In this document: piece after piece, positions 43,454 to 57,000 of the stretch
Layout of the letters: the number at the start of each line of letters is the position of its first letter
Numbering within the stretch: the stretch's first letter is position 1
Assembly (NCBI RefSeq): GCF_963678635.1
Contig: NC_087062.1
Location: forward strand, 45,462,395-45,526,394
DNA: 64,000 nucleotides
Direction of reading: 5' to 3'
Origin: Symsagittifera roscoffensis
Taxonomy: Eukaryota; Xenacoelomorpha; Acoela; Convolutidae
Notes under the pieces: generated by a model
Told to the model about the DNA's origin: nothing
The model's database searches: none
The model's input: the letters and a program-made list of their open reading frames with translations, nothing else
Position numbers and translations under genes: made by a program

Positions 43454-46310
43454 GTGAGATGCAAGAGTCGCACAAGTTATTTGCATTTGAAACTTTAATA
43501 AACAAGGTTTTCTCTTGAAAAAACATTTAAGTGACAAGAGTCGCACAGGTGTATTGCATTTGAAAATTGAATAACCAAGTTTTTCTCTTGGAAAAACAGT
43601 TAAGTGGCTAGAGTCGCACAGGTGAACTGCGTCTGAAAATTTAAAAACCAAGGTTTCTCCTGAAAAAAAAGTTAAGTGGAAAGAGTCGCACAGGTGATTG
43701 GCATTTGAAAATTTAATAACCAAGGGTTTCTCTTGAAAAAACAGTTAAATGGCAAGAGTCGCACAGGTGAACTGCATTTGAAAACTCAATAACTAAGGTT
43801 TCTCTTGAAGAAACAGTTAAGTGGCAAGAGTCGCACAGGTGAATTGCAATTGAAAATTTAATAAACAAGGTTTTCTATTAAAAAACAGTTAAGTGGTAAG
43901 AGTCGCACATTTGAATTGCATTTGAAAATTTAATAACCAAGGTTTTCTCTTGTAAAAACAGTTAGGTGGCAAGAGTCGCACAAGCGATTTGCATTTGAGG
44001 TTTTAATAACCAAGGTTTTCTCTTGAAAACACAGTTAAAAGGCAAGAGTCGCACAGGTGAATTGAATTTGAAACTTTAATAACCAACGTTTTCACCTGAA
44101 AAAAAAACAGTTAAGTGGCAAAAGTCTCGCCGGTGAATTGCGTTTGAAATTTTAATAACTATTGTTTTCTCTTGAAAAAATAGTTAAATGGCAAGAGTCG
44201 CACAGGTGAATTGCAATCGAAAACCTAATAACTAAGTTTTCTTTTGAAAAAACAGTTAAGTGGTAAGAGTCACACATATAAATTGCGTTTGAAAATTTAA
44301 TAACCAAGGTTTTCTCTTAAAAAACAGTTAGGATGCAAGAGTTGCGCAGGTGAATTGCATTTGAAAAATTATTAACCAAAGTTTTCTGTTGAAAAACAGT
44401 TAGGATGCAAGAGTTGCACAGGTGAATTGCATTCGAAAGTTAAATAACCAAGGTTTTCTCTTAAAAAACAGTTAAGTGGCAAGAGTCGCACAGATAAATT
44501 GCGTTTGAAAATTTAATAACCAAGGTTTTCTCTTAAAAAACAGTTAGGATGCAAGAGTTGCACAGGTGAATTGCATTTGAAAAAATATTAACCAAAGTTT
44601 TCTGTTGAAAAAACAGTTCAGTGGCAAGAGTGGCACAGGTGAATTGCTTTGAAAAATTAATAACCAAAGTTTTCGCTGAAAAAAAACAGTTAAGTGGCAA
44701 AAGTCGTACAGGTGAATTGCATTTGAAACTTAATAACCAAGGTTTTCTCTTGAAAAAAAAAAATTAAGTGGCAAGAGTCGCACAGCTGAATTGCATTTGA
44801 AAATTTGATAACCAAGGTTTCTACTGAAAAAACGGTCAAGTGGAAAGAGTCGCACAGGTGATTGGCATTTGAAAATTTAATAATCAAGGGTTTCTCTTGA
44901 AAAAACAGTTAAATGGCAAGAGTCGCACAGGTGAGCTGCATTTAAAAACTCAATAACTAAGGTTTTCTCTTGAAAAAACAGTTAAGTGGTAAAAGTCACA
45001 GAGCTGAATTGCATTCGAAAATTAAATAACCAAGGTTTTCTTTTAAAAAAATAGTTAAGTGGCAAGAGTCGCACAGATAAATTGCGTTTGAAAACTTAAT
45101 AACCAAGGTTTTCTCTTGACAAAACAGTTAGGATGCAAGAGTCGCACAGGTGAATTGCATTTGAGAAATTATTAACCAAAGTTGTCTGTTGAAAAAACAG
45201 TTAAGTGGCAAGAGTCGCGCAGGTGAATTGCATTGGAAAATTTAAAAACCATGGTTTTCTCCTGAAGAATCAGTTAAGATGCAAGAGTCGCACAAGTTAT
45301 TTGCATTTGAAAATTTGATAAACAAGGTTTTCTCTTGAAAAAACAGTTAAGTGGCAAGAGTCGCACAGGTGAATTGCAATTGAAAATTTAATAACCAAGG
45401 TTTTCTCATGTAAAAACAGTTAAGTGGCAAGAATCGCCCAAGCGATTTGCATTTGAAATTTTAATAACCAAGGTTTTCTCTTGAAAACACAGTTAAATGG
45501 CAAGAGTCGCACAGGTGAATTGCATTTGAAAATTTGATAATCAAGGTTTCTACTGAAAAAACAGTCAAGTGGAAAGAGTCGCACAGGTGATTGGCATTTG
45601 AAAATTTAATAATCAAGGGTTTCTCTTGAAAAAACAGTTAAATGGCAAGAGTCGCACAGGTGAGCTGCATTTAAAAACTCAATAACTAAGGTTTTCTCAT
45701 GAAAAAACAGTTAAGTGGTAAGAGTCACACAGCTGAATTGCATTCGAAAATTAAATAACCAAGGTTTTCTCTTAAAAAAACAGATAAGTGGCAAGAGTCG
45801 CACAGATAAATTGCGTTTGAAAATTTGATAACCAAGGTTTTCTCTTGACAAAACAGTTAGGATGCAAGAGTCGCACAGGTGAATTGCATTTGAAAAATTA
45901 TTAACCAAATTTTTTGTTGAAAAAACAGTTAAGTGACAAGAGTCGCGCAGGTGAATTGCATTGGAAAATTTAAAAACCAAGTTTTTCTCCTGAAGAAACA
46001 GTTAAGATGCAAGAGTCAAACAAGTTATTTGCATTGGAAAATTTAATAAACAAGGTTTTCTCTTGAAAAAAACAGTTAAGTGGCAAGAGTCGCACAGGTG
46101 AATTGCAATTGAAAATTTAATAACCAAGGTTTTCTCTTGTAAAAACAGTTAATTGGCAAGAATCGCCCAAGCGATTTGCATTTGAAATTTTAATAACCAA
46201 GGTTTTCTCTTGAAAACACAGTTAAATGGCAAGAGCCGCACAGGTGAATTGAATTTGAAACTTTTTGAAAATAACCAAGGTTTTCACCTGAAAAAAAAAC
46301 AGTTAAGTGG

Positions 46311-49130
46311 CAAAAATCTCGCCGGTGAATTTCGTTTGAAATTTTAATATCTATTGTTTTCTCTTGAAAAAACAGTTAAGTGGTAAGAGTCACACAGCTG
46401 AATTGCATTCGAAAAATAAATAACCAAGGTTTTCTCTTAAAAAAAACAGATAAGTGGCAAGAGTCGCACAGATAAATTGCGTTTGAAAATTTAATAACCG
46501 GGTTTTTCTCTTGAAAAAACTGTTAGGATGCAAGAGTCGCACAGGTGAATTGCATTTGAAAAATTATTGACCAAAGTTTTCTGTTGAAAAAACAGTTCAA
46601 TGGCAAGAGTCGCACAGGTGAATTGCTTTGAAAAATTAATAACCAAAGTTTTCGCTTAAAAAAACAGTTAAATGGCAAGAGTCGCACAGGTGAGCTGCTT
46701 TTGAAAACTCAAAAACTAAGGTTTTCTCTTGAAAAAACAGTTAAATGGCAAGAGTCACACAGCTGAATTGCATTCGAAAACTAAATAACCAAGGTTTTCT
46801 CTTATAAAAAAACAGTTAAGTGGCAAGAGTCGCACAGATAAATTGCGTTTGAAAATTTAATAACCAAGGTTTTTTCTTGAAAAAACAGTTAGGATGAAGA
46901 GTCGCACAGGTGAATTGCATTTGAAAAATTATTAACCAAACTTTTCTGTTGAAAAAACAGTTCAGTGGCAAGAGTCGCACAGGTGAATTGCATTTAAAAA
47001 AGTAATAACCAAAGTTTTCGCTTAAAAAAACAGTCAAGTGGCAAAAGTCGTACAGGTGAATTGCATTTGAAAGTTCAATAACCAAGGTTTTCTCTTGAAA
47101 AAAAAGTTAAGTGGCAAGAGTCGCACAGCTGAATTGCATTTGAAAATTTAATAACCAAGGTTTCTCCTGAAAAAACAGTCAAGTGGAAAGAGTCGCACAG
47201 GTGATTGGCATTTGAAAATTTAATAATCAAGGGTTTCTGTTGAAAAAACAGTTAAATGGCAAGAGTCGCACAGGTGAGTTGCATTTGAAAACTCAATAAC
47301 TAAGGTTTTCTCTAGAAAAAACAGTTAAGTGGCAAAAGTCTCGCCAGTGAATTGCGTTTGAAAATTAAACAACGATTATTTTCTTTTGAAAAAACAGTTA
47401 AATGGCAAGAGTCGCACAAGTGAATTGCATATGAAAATTTATTAACCAAGTTTTACTCTTGAAAAAACAGTTAAGTGGCAATTTCCACACCGCTGAATTA
47501 AATTCGAAAATTTAATAACCATTGTTTTCTCTTAAAAAATTAGTTAAATGGCAAGAGTCGTATAAGTAAATTGTGTTTGAAAACTTAATAACTATGTTTT
47601 CTTTTCTAAAAACAGTTAAATGGCAAGAGTCGCTCAGGTGAATTGCATTTGAAAGTTTAATAACCAAGGTTTTCTCTTGAAGAAACAGTTAAGTGGCAAG
47701 AGTCACACAGCTGAATTGCATTCGAAAACTTAATAACCAATTTTTTTCCTGAAAAAAAAAACAGTTAAGTGGCAAAAATCTCGCCGGTGAATTTCGTTTG
47801 AAATTTTAATATCTATTGTTTTCTCTTGAAAAAACAGTTAAGTGGTAAGAGTCACACAGCTGAATTGCATTCGAAAAATAAATAATCAAGGTTTTCTCTT
47901 AAAAAAAACAGATAAGTGGCAAGAGTCGCACAGATAAATTGCGTTTGAAAATTTAATAACCGGGTTTTTCTCTTGAAAAAACTGTTAGGATGCAAGAGTC
48001 GCACAGGTGAATTGCATTTGAAAAATTATTGACCAAAGTTTTCTGTTGAAAAAACAGTTCAATGGCAAGAGTCGCACAGGTGAATTGCTTTGAAAAATTA
48101 ATAACCAAAGTTTTCGCTTAAAAAAACAGTTAAATGGCAAGAGTCGCACAGGTGAGCTGCTTTTGAAAACTCAAAAACTAAGGTTTTCTTTTGAAAAAAC
48201 AGTTAAATGGCAAGAGTCACACAGCTGAATTGCATTCGAAAACTAAATAACCAAGGTTTTCTCTTATAAAAAAACAGTTAAGTGGCAAGAGTCGCACAGA
48301 TAAATTGCGTTTGAAAATTTAATAACCAAGGTTTTTTCTTGAAAAAACAGTTAGGATGAAGAGTCGCACAGGTGAATTGCATTTGAAAAATTATTAACCA
48401 AAATTTTCTGTTGAAAAAACATTTCAGTGGCAAGAGTCGCACAGGTGAATTGCATTTAAAAAATTAATAACCAAAGTTTTCGCTTAAAAAACAGTCAAGT
48501 GGCAAAAGTCGTACAGCTGAATTGCATTTGAAAATTTAATAACCAAGGTTTCTCCTGAAAAAACAGTCAAGTGGAAAGAGTCGCACAGGTGATTGGCATT
48601 TGAAAATTTAATAATCAAGGGTTTCTGTTGAAAAAACAGTTAAATGGCAAGAGTCGCACAGGTGAGTTGCATTTGAAAACTCAATAACTAAGGTTTTCTC
48701 TAGAAAAAACAGTTAAGTGGCAAAAGTCTCGCCAGTGAATTGCGTTTGAAAATTAAACAACCATTATTTTCTTTTGAAAAAACAGTTAAATGGCAAGATT
48801 CGCACAAGTGAATTGCATATGAAAATTTAATAACCAAGTTTTACTCTTGAAAAAACAGTTAAGTGGCAATTTCCACACCGCTGAATTAAATTCGAAAATT
48901 TAATAACCATTGTTTTCTCTTAAAAAATTAGGTAAATGGCAAGAGTCGTATAAGTAAATTGTGTTTGAAAACTTAATAACTATGTTTTCTTTTCTAAAAA
49001 CAGTTAAATGGCAAGAGTCGCTCAGGTGAATTGCATTTGAAAGTTTAATAACCAAGGTTTTCTCTTGAAGAAACAGTTAAGTGGCAAGAGTCACACAGCT
49101 GAATTGCATTCGAAAACTTAATAACCAATT
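46311..49130. repeat. Higher-order duplication of about 20 monomers
   Basis: The rare variant CAAAAATCTCGCCGGTGAAT at 46,311 recurs at 47,773, and the following monomers repeat in the same order at an offset of 1,462 bases (20 x 73). After the loss of one monomer in the second copy (equivalent to about 47,060-47,130) the offset becomes about 1,390. Confidence 0.8.
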
Positions 49131-50082
49131 TTTTTCCTGAAAAAAAAAACAGTCAAGTGTCAAGAATCGCACAGGTGAATTGCATTTGAAATATTAATAA
49201 CCAAGGTTTTGTCTTGAAAAAACAGTTAAATGGCAAGAGTCGCACAGATGAAGTGCCTTTGAAAATTTAATAACCAAGGTTTTCTCTTGAAAAAAAAAGT
49301 TAAGTGGCAAGGGTCGCACAGCTGAATTGCATTTGAAAATTTAATAACCAAGGTTTCTCCTGAAAAAACAGTCAAGTGGAAAGAGTCGCACAGGTGATTG
49401 GCATTTGAAAATTTAATAATCAAGGGTTTCTTTTGAAAAAACAGTTAAATGGCAAGAGTCGCACAGGTGAGTTGCATTTGAAAACTCAATAACTAAGGTT
49501 TTCTCTAGAAAAAATAGTTAAGTGGCAAAAGTCTCGCCAGTGAATTGCGTTTGAAAATTAAACAACCATTATTTTCTTTTGAAAAAACAGTTAAATGGCA
49601 AGAGTCGCACAGCTGAATTGCATTTGAAAATTTAATAACCAAGTTTTACTCTTAAAAAAACAGTTAAGTGGCGATTTCCACACAGCTGAATTAAGATCGA
49701 AAATTTAAAAACCATTGTTTTCTCTTGAAAAATTAGTTAAATGGCAAGAGTCGTATTAGTAAATTGTATTTGAAAACTTAATAACTATGTTTTCTTTTCT
49801 AAAAAACAGTTAAATGGCAAGAGTCGCTCAGGTGAGTTGCATTTGAAAATTTAATAACCAAGGTTTTCTCTTGAAGAAACAGTTAAGTGGCAAGAGTCAC
49901 ACAGCTGAATTGCATTCGAAAACTTAAAAACCAATTTTTTTCCTGATAAAAAAACAGTTAAGTGTCAAGAATCGCACAGGTGAATTGCATTTGAAATATT
50001 AATAACCAAGGTTTTGTCTTGAAAAAACAGTTAAATGGCAAGAGTCGCACAGATGAAGTGCCTTTGAAAATTTAATAACCAA

Positions 50083-50133
50083 CGACTCTTGCATCCTAAG
50101 TCTCTTGAAAAAACACTTAGGATGCAAGAGTCG
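50083..50133. repeat. Perfect 18-bp inverted repeat within one monomer
   Basis: CGACTCTTGCATCCTAAG (50,083-50,100) and CTTAGGATGCAAGAGTCG (50,116-50,133) are exact reverse complements around a 15-base loop. The left arm replaces the normal GGTTTTC of the monomer. Confidence 0.9.
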
Positions 50134-51099
50134 CACAGGTGAATTGCATTTGAAAGTTCAATAACCAAGGTTTTCTCTTGAAAAAACAGTTAAGTGGCAA
50201 AAGTCTCGCCAGTGAATTGCGTTTGAAAATTAAACAACCATTATTTTCTTTTGAAAAAACAGTTAAATGGCAAGAGTCGCACAAGTGAATTGCATTTGAA
50301 AATTTAATAACCAAGTTTTACTCTTGAAAAAACAGTTAAGTGGCGATTTCCACACAGCTGAATTAATTTCGAAAATTTAATAACCATTGTTTTCTCCTGA
50401 AAAATTAGTTAAATGGCAAGAGTCGTATTAGTAAATTGTATTTGAAAACTTAATAACTATGTTTTCTTTTCTAAAAACAGTTAAATGGCAAGAGTCGCTC
50501 AGGTGAATTGCATTTGAAAATTTAATAACCAAGGTTTTCTCTTGAAGAAACAGTTAAGTAGCAAGAGTCACACAGCTGAATTGCATTCGAAAACTTAATA
50601 ACCAATTTTTTTCCTGAAAAAAAAACAGTTAAGTGTCAAGAATCGCACAGGTGAATTGCATTTGAAATATTAATAACCAAGGTTTTGTCTTGAAAAAACA
50701 GTTAAATGGCAAGAGTCGCACAGATGAAGTGCCTTTGAAAATTTAATAACCAAGGTTTTCTCTTGAAAAAACACTTAGGATGCAAGAGTCGCACAGGTTA
50801 ATTGCATTTGAAAATTTAATAACCAAGGTTTTCTTTTGAAGAAACAGTCAAGTGGCAAAAGTCGTACAGGTGAATTGCATTTGAAAGTTCAATAACCAAG
50901 GTTTTTTCTTGAAAAAAAAAGTTAAGTGGCAAGGGTCGCACAGCTGAATTGCATTTGAAAATTTAATAACCAAGGTTTCTCCTGAAAAAACAGTCAAGTG
51001 GAAAGAGTCGCACAGGTGATTGGCATTTGAAAATTTAATAATCAAGGGTTTCTTTTGAAAAAACAGTTAAATGGCAAGAGTTGCACAGGTGAGTTGCAT

Positions 51100-54000
51100 T
51101 TGAAAACTCAATAACTAAAGTTTTCTCTAGAAAAAACAGTTAAGTGGCAAAAGTCTCGCCAGTGAATTGCGTTTGAAAATTAAACAACCATTATTTTCTT
51201 TTGAAAAAACAGTTAAATGGCAAGAGTCGCACAAGTGAATTGCATTTGAAAATTAAATAACCAAGGTTTTCTCTTGAAGAAACAGTTAAGTGGCAAGAGT
51301 CACACAGCTGAATTGCATTCGAAAACTTAATAACCAATTTTTTTCCTGAAAAAAAAACAGTTAAGTGTCAAGAATCGCACAGGTGAATTGCATTTGAAAT
51401 ATTAATAACCAAGGTTTTGTCTTGAAAAAACAGTTAAATGGCAAGAGTCGCACAGATGAAGTGCCTTTGAAAATTTAATAACCAAGGTTTTCTCTTGAAA
51501 AAACACTTAGGATGCAAGAGTCGCACAGGTTAATTGCATTTGAAAATTTAATAACCAAGATTTTCTCTTGAAGAAACAGTTAAGTGGCAAGAATCGCATA
51601 GGTGAATTGCATTTGAAAAATCAATAACCAAAGTTTTCGCGTAAAAAAAAAGTTAAGTGGCAAAAGTCGCACAGGTGAATTGCTTTTGAAAGTTTAATAA
51701 AAAGGTTTTCTCTTGTAAAAAAAAATTAAGTGGCAAGAGTCGCACAGCTGAATTGCATTTGAAAATTTAATAATCAAGGGTTTCTCTTGAAAAAACAGTT
51801 AAATGGCAAGAGTCGCACAGGTGAGCTGCATTTAAAAACTCAATAACTAAGGTTTTCTCTTGGAAAAAAAACAGTTAGGATGCAAGAGTCGCACAGGTTA
51901 ATTGCATTTGAAAATTTAATAACCAAGATTTTCTGTTGAAAAAAAAACAGTTCAGTGGCAAGAGTCGCACAGGTGAATTGCATTTGAAAAATTAATAACC
52001 AAAGTTTTCTGTTGAAAAAAAAAACAGTTCAGTGGCAAGAGTCGCACAGGTGAATTGCATTTGAAAAATTAATAACCAAAATTTTCGCGTAAAAAAAGTT
52101 AAGTGGCAAAAGTCGCACAGGTGAACTGCATTTGAAAGTTTAATAAAAAAATTTTCTCTTGAAAAAAAAATTAAGTGGCAAGAGTCGCACAGGTGAATTG
52201 AATTTGAAACTTTAATAACCAAGGTTTTCTCCTGAAAAAACAGTTAAGTGGCAAAAGTCTCGCCTGTGAATTGCGTTTGAAAATTAAATAACCATTATTT
52301 TCTTTTGAAAAAACAGTTAAATGGCAAGAGTCGCACAAGTGAATTGCATTTGAAAATTTAATAACCAAGTTTTACTCTTGGAAAAACAGTTAAGTGGTGA
52401 GAGTCACACAGCTGAATTAAATTCGAAAGTTTATAAACCAAGGTTTTCTCTTGAAAAAACAGTTAAGTAGCAAGAGTCGCACAGATGAAGTGCCTTTGAA
52501 AATTTAATAAAAAGGTTTTCTCTTGTAAAAAAAAATTAAGTGGCAAGAGTCGCACAGCTGAATTGCATTTGAAAATTTAATAACCAAGGTTTTCTCTTGG
52601 AAAAACAGTTAGGATGCAAGAGTCGCACAGGTTAATTGCCTTTGAAAATTTAATAACCAAGGTTTTCTCTTGAAGAAAGAGTTAAGTGGCAAGAATCGCA
52701 CAGGTGAATTGCATTTGAAAAATTAATAACCAAAGTTTTCGCGTAAAAAAAAGTTAAGTGGCAAAAGTCGCACAGGTGAATTGCATTTGAAAGTTTAATA
52801 AAAAGGTTTTCTCTTGTAAAAAAAATTAAGTGGCAAGAGTCGCACAGCTGAATTGCATTTGAAAATTTAATAACCAAGGTTTTCTCTTGGAAAAACAGTT
52901 AGGATGCAAGAGTCGCGCAGGTTAATTGCATTTGAAAATTTAATAGCCAAGGTTTTCTCTTGAAGAAACAGTTAAGTGGCAAGAATCGCACAGGTGAATT
53001 GCATTTGAAAAATTAATAACCAAAGTTTTCGCGTAAAAAAAGTTAAGTAGCAAAAGTCGCACAGGTGAATTGCATTTGAAAGTTTAATAAAAAGATTTTC
53101 TCTTGAAAAAAAAATTAAGTGGCAAGAGTCGCACAGCTGAATTGCATTTGAAAATTTAAAAACCAAGGCTGTCTCTTGAAAAAACAGTTAAGTGGCAAGA
53201 GTTGCACAGATGAAGTGCCTTTGAAAATTTAATAACCAAGGTTTTCTCTTGAAAAAACACTTAGGATGCAAGAGTCGCACAGGTTAATTGCATTTGAAAA
53301 TTTAATAACCAAGGTTTTCTTTTGAAGAAACAGTCAAGTGGCAAAAGTCGTACAGGTGAATTGCATTTGAAAGTTCAATAACCAAGGCTGTCTCTTGAAA
53401 AAACAGTTAAGTGGCAAGAGTTGCACAGATGAAGTGCCTTTGAAAATTTAATAACCAAGGTTTTCTCTTGGAAAAACAGTTAGGATGCAAGAGTCGCACA
53501 GGTTAATTGCATTTGAAAATTTAATAGCCAAGGTTTTCTCTTGAAGAAACAGTTAAGTGGCAAGAATCGCACAGGTGAATTGCATTTGAAAAATTAATAA
53601 CCAAAGTTTTCGCGTAAAAAAAGTTAAGTGGCAAAAGTCGCACAGGTGAATTGCATTTGAAAGTTTAATAAAAAGGTTTTCTCTTGTAAAAAAAAATTAA
53701 GTGGCAAGAGTCGCACAGCTGAATTGCATTTGAAAATTTAATAACCAAGGTTTTCTCTTGGAAAAACAGTTAGGATGCAAGAGTCGCACAGGTTAATTGC
53801 ATTTGAAAATTTAATAGCCAAGGTTTTCTCTTGAAGAAACAGTTAAGTGGCAAGAATCGCACAGGTGAATTGCATTTGAAAAATTAATAACCAAAGTTTT
53901 CGCGTAAAAAAAGTTAAGTAGCAAAAGTCGCACAGGTGAATTGCATTTGAAAGTTTAATAAAAAGATTTTCTCTTGAAAAAAAAATTAAGTGGCAAGAGT

Positions 54001-57000
54001 CGCACAGCTGAATTGCATTTGAAAATTTAATAACCAAGGCTGTCTCTTGAAAAAACAGTTAAGTGGCAAGAGTTGCACAGATGAAGTGCCTTTGAAAATT
54101 TAATAACCAAGGTTTTCTCTTGAAAAAACACTTAGGATGCAAGAGTCGCACAGGTTAATTGCATTTGAAAATTTAATAACCAAGGTTTTCTTTTGAAGAA
54201 ACAGTCAAGTGGCAAAAGTCGTACAGGTGAATTGCATTTGAAAGTTCAATAACCAAGGTTTTTTCTTGAAAAAAAAAGTTAAGTGGCAAGGGTCGCACAG
54301 CTGAAGTGCCTTTGAAAATTTAATAACCAAGGTTTTCTCTTGAAAAAACACTTAGGATGCAAGAGTCGCACAGGTTAATTGCATTTGAAAATTTAATAAC
54401 CAAGGTTTTCTTTTGAAGAAACAGTCAAGTGGCAAAAGTCGTACAGGTGAATTGCATTTGAAAGTTCAATAACCAAGGTTTTTTCTTGAAAAAAAAAGTT
54501 AAGTGGCAAGGGTCGCACAGCTGAATTGCATTTGAAAATTTAATATCCTAGGTTTCCCCTGAAAAAACAGTCAAGTGGAAAGAGTCGCACAGGTGATTGG
54601 CATTTGAAAATTTAATAATCAAGGGTTTCTTTTGAAAAAACAGTTAAATGGCAAGAGTTGCACAGGTGAGTTGCATTTGAAAACTCAATAACTAAAGTTT
54701 TCTCTAGAAAAAACAGTTAAGTGGCAAAAGTCTCGCCAGTGAATTGCGTTTGAAAATTAAACAACCATTATTTTCTTTTGAAAAAACAGTTAAATGGCAA
54801 GAGTCGCACAAGTGAATTGCATTTGAAAATTGTATAACCAAGGTTTTCTCTTGAAGAAACAGTTAAGTGGCAAGAGTCACACAGCTGAATTGCATTCGAA
54901 AACTTAATAATCAATTTTTTTCCTGAAAAAAAAACAGTTAAGTGTCAAGAATCGCACAGGTGAATTGCATTTGAAATATTAATAACCAAGGTTTTGTCTT
55001 GAAAAAACAGTTAAATGGCAAGAGTCGCAAAGATGAAGTGCCTTTGAAAATTTAATTACCAAGGTTTTCTCTTGAAAAAACACTTAGGATGCAAGAGTCG
55101 CACAGGTTAATTGCATTTGAAAATTTAATAACCAAGGTTTTCTCTTGAAGAAACAGTTAAGTGGCAAGAATCGCATAGGTGAATTGCATTTGAAAAATTA
55201 ATAACCAAAGTTTTCGCGTAAAAAAAAAGTTAAGTGGCAAAAGTCGCACAGGTGAATTGCTTTTGAAAGTTTAATAAAAAGGTTTTCTCTTGTAAAAAAA
55301 AATTAAGTGGCAAGAGTCGCACAGCTGAATTGCATTTGAAAATTTAATAATCAAGGGTTTCTCTTGAAAAAACAGTTAAATGGCAAGAGTCGCACAGGTG
55401 AGCTGCATTTAAAAACTCAATAACTAAGGTTTTCTCTAGAAAAAACAGTTAAGTGGCAAGGGTCGCACAGCTGAATTGCGTTTGAAAATTAAATAACCAT
55501 TATTTTCTTTTGAAAAAACAGTTAAATGGCAAGAGTCGCACAAGTGAATTGCATTTGAAAATTTAATAACCAAGTTTTACTCTTGGAAAAACAGTTAAGT
55601 GGTGAGAGTCACACAGCTGAATTAAATTCGAAAGTTTATAAACCAAGGTTTTCTCTTGAAAAAACAGTTAAGTAGCAAGAGTCGCACAGATGAAGTGCCT
55701 TTGAAAATTTAATAAAAAGGTTTTCTCTTGTAAAAAAAAATTAAGTGGCAAGAGTCGCACAGCTGAATTGCATTTGAAAATTTAATAACCAAGGTTTTCT
55801 CTTGGAAAAACAGTTAGGATGCAAGAGTCGCACCGGTTAATTGCCTTTGAAAATTTAATAACCAAGGTTTTCTCTTGAAGAAAGAGTTAAGTGGCAAGAA
55901 TCGCACAGGTGAATTGCATTTGAAAAATTAATAACCAAAGTTTTCGCGTAAAAAAAAGTTAAGTGGCAAAAGTCGCACAGGTGAATTGCATTTGAAAGTT
56001 TAATAAAAAGGTTTTCTCTTGTAAAAAAAACTAAGTGGCAAGAGTCGCACAGCTGAATTGCATTTGAAAATTTAATAACCAAGGTTTTCTCTTGGAAAAA
56101 CAGTTAGGATGCAAGAGTCGCACAGGTTAATTGCATTTGAAAATTTAATAGCCAAGGTTTTCTCTTGAAGAAACAGTTAAGTGGCAAGAATCGCACAGGT
56201 GAATTGCATTTGAAAAATTAATAACCAAAGTTTTCGCGTAAAAAAAGTTAAGTAGCAAAAGTCGCACAGGTGAATTGCATTTGAAAGTTTAATAAAAAGA
56301 TTTTCTCTTGAAAAAAAAATTAAGTGGCAAGAGTCGCACAGCTGAATTGCATTTGGAAATTTAATAACCAAGGCTGTCTCTTGAAAAAACAGTTAAGTGG
56401 CAAGAGTTGCACAGATGAAGTGCCTTTGAAAATTTAATAACCAAGGTTTTCTCTTGAAAAAACACTTAGGATGCAAGAGTCGCACAGGTTAATTGCATTT
56501 GAAAATATAATAACCAAGGTTTTCTTTTGAAGAAACAGTCAAGTGGCAAAAGTCGTACAGGTGAATTGCATTTGAAAGTTCAATAACCAAGGTTTTTTCT
56601 TGAAAAAAAAAGTTAAGTGGCAAGGGTCGCACAGCTGAAGTGCCTTTGAAAATTTAATAACCAAGGTTTTCTCTTGAAAAAACACTTAGGATGCAAGAGT
56701 CGCACAGGTTAATTGCATTTGAAAATTTAATAACCAAGGTTTTCTTTTGAAGAAACAGTCAAGTGGCAAAAGTCGTACAGGTGAATTGCATTTGAAAGTT
56801 CAATAACCAAGGTTTTTTCTTGAAAAAAAAAGTTAAGTGGCAAGGGTCGCACAGCTGAATTGCATTTGAAAATTTAATAACCTAGGTTTCTCCTGAAAAA
56901 ACAGTCAAGTGGAAAGAGTCGCACAGGTGATTGGCATTTGAAAATTTAATAATCAAGGGTTTCTTTTGAAAAAACAGTTAAATGGCAAGAGTTGCACAGG

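Noticed and set aside
43208-43723. Open frames across the N block
   Set aside because: They are created by translating undetermined bases.
50060-50090. Hammerhead-ribozyme-like CAGATGAAG...GAAAA variant monomers
   Set aside because: The core position that should be U is A, the stem is only two or three pairs, and the variant is a minority of monomers.
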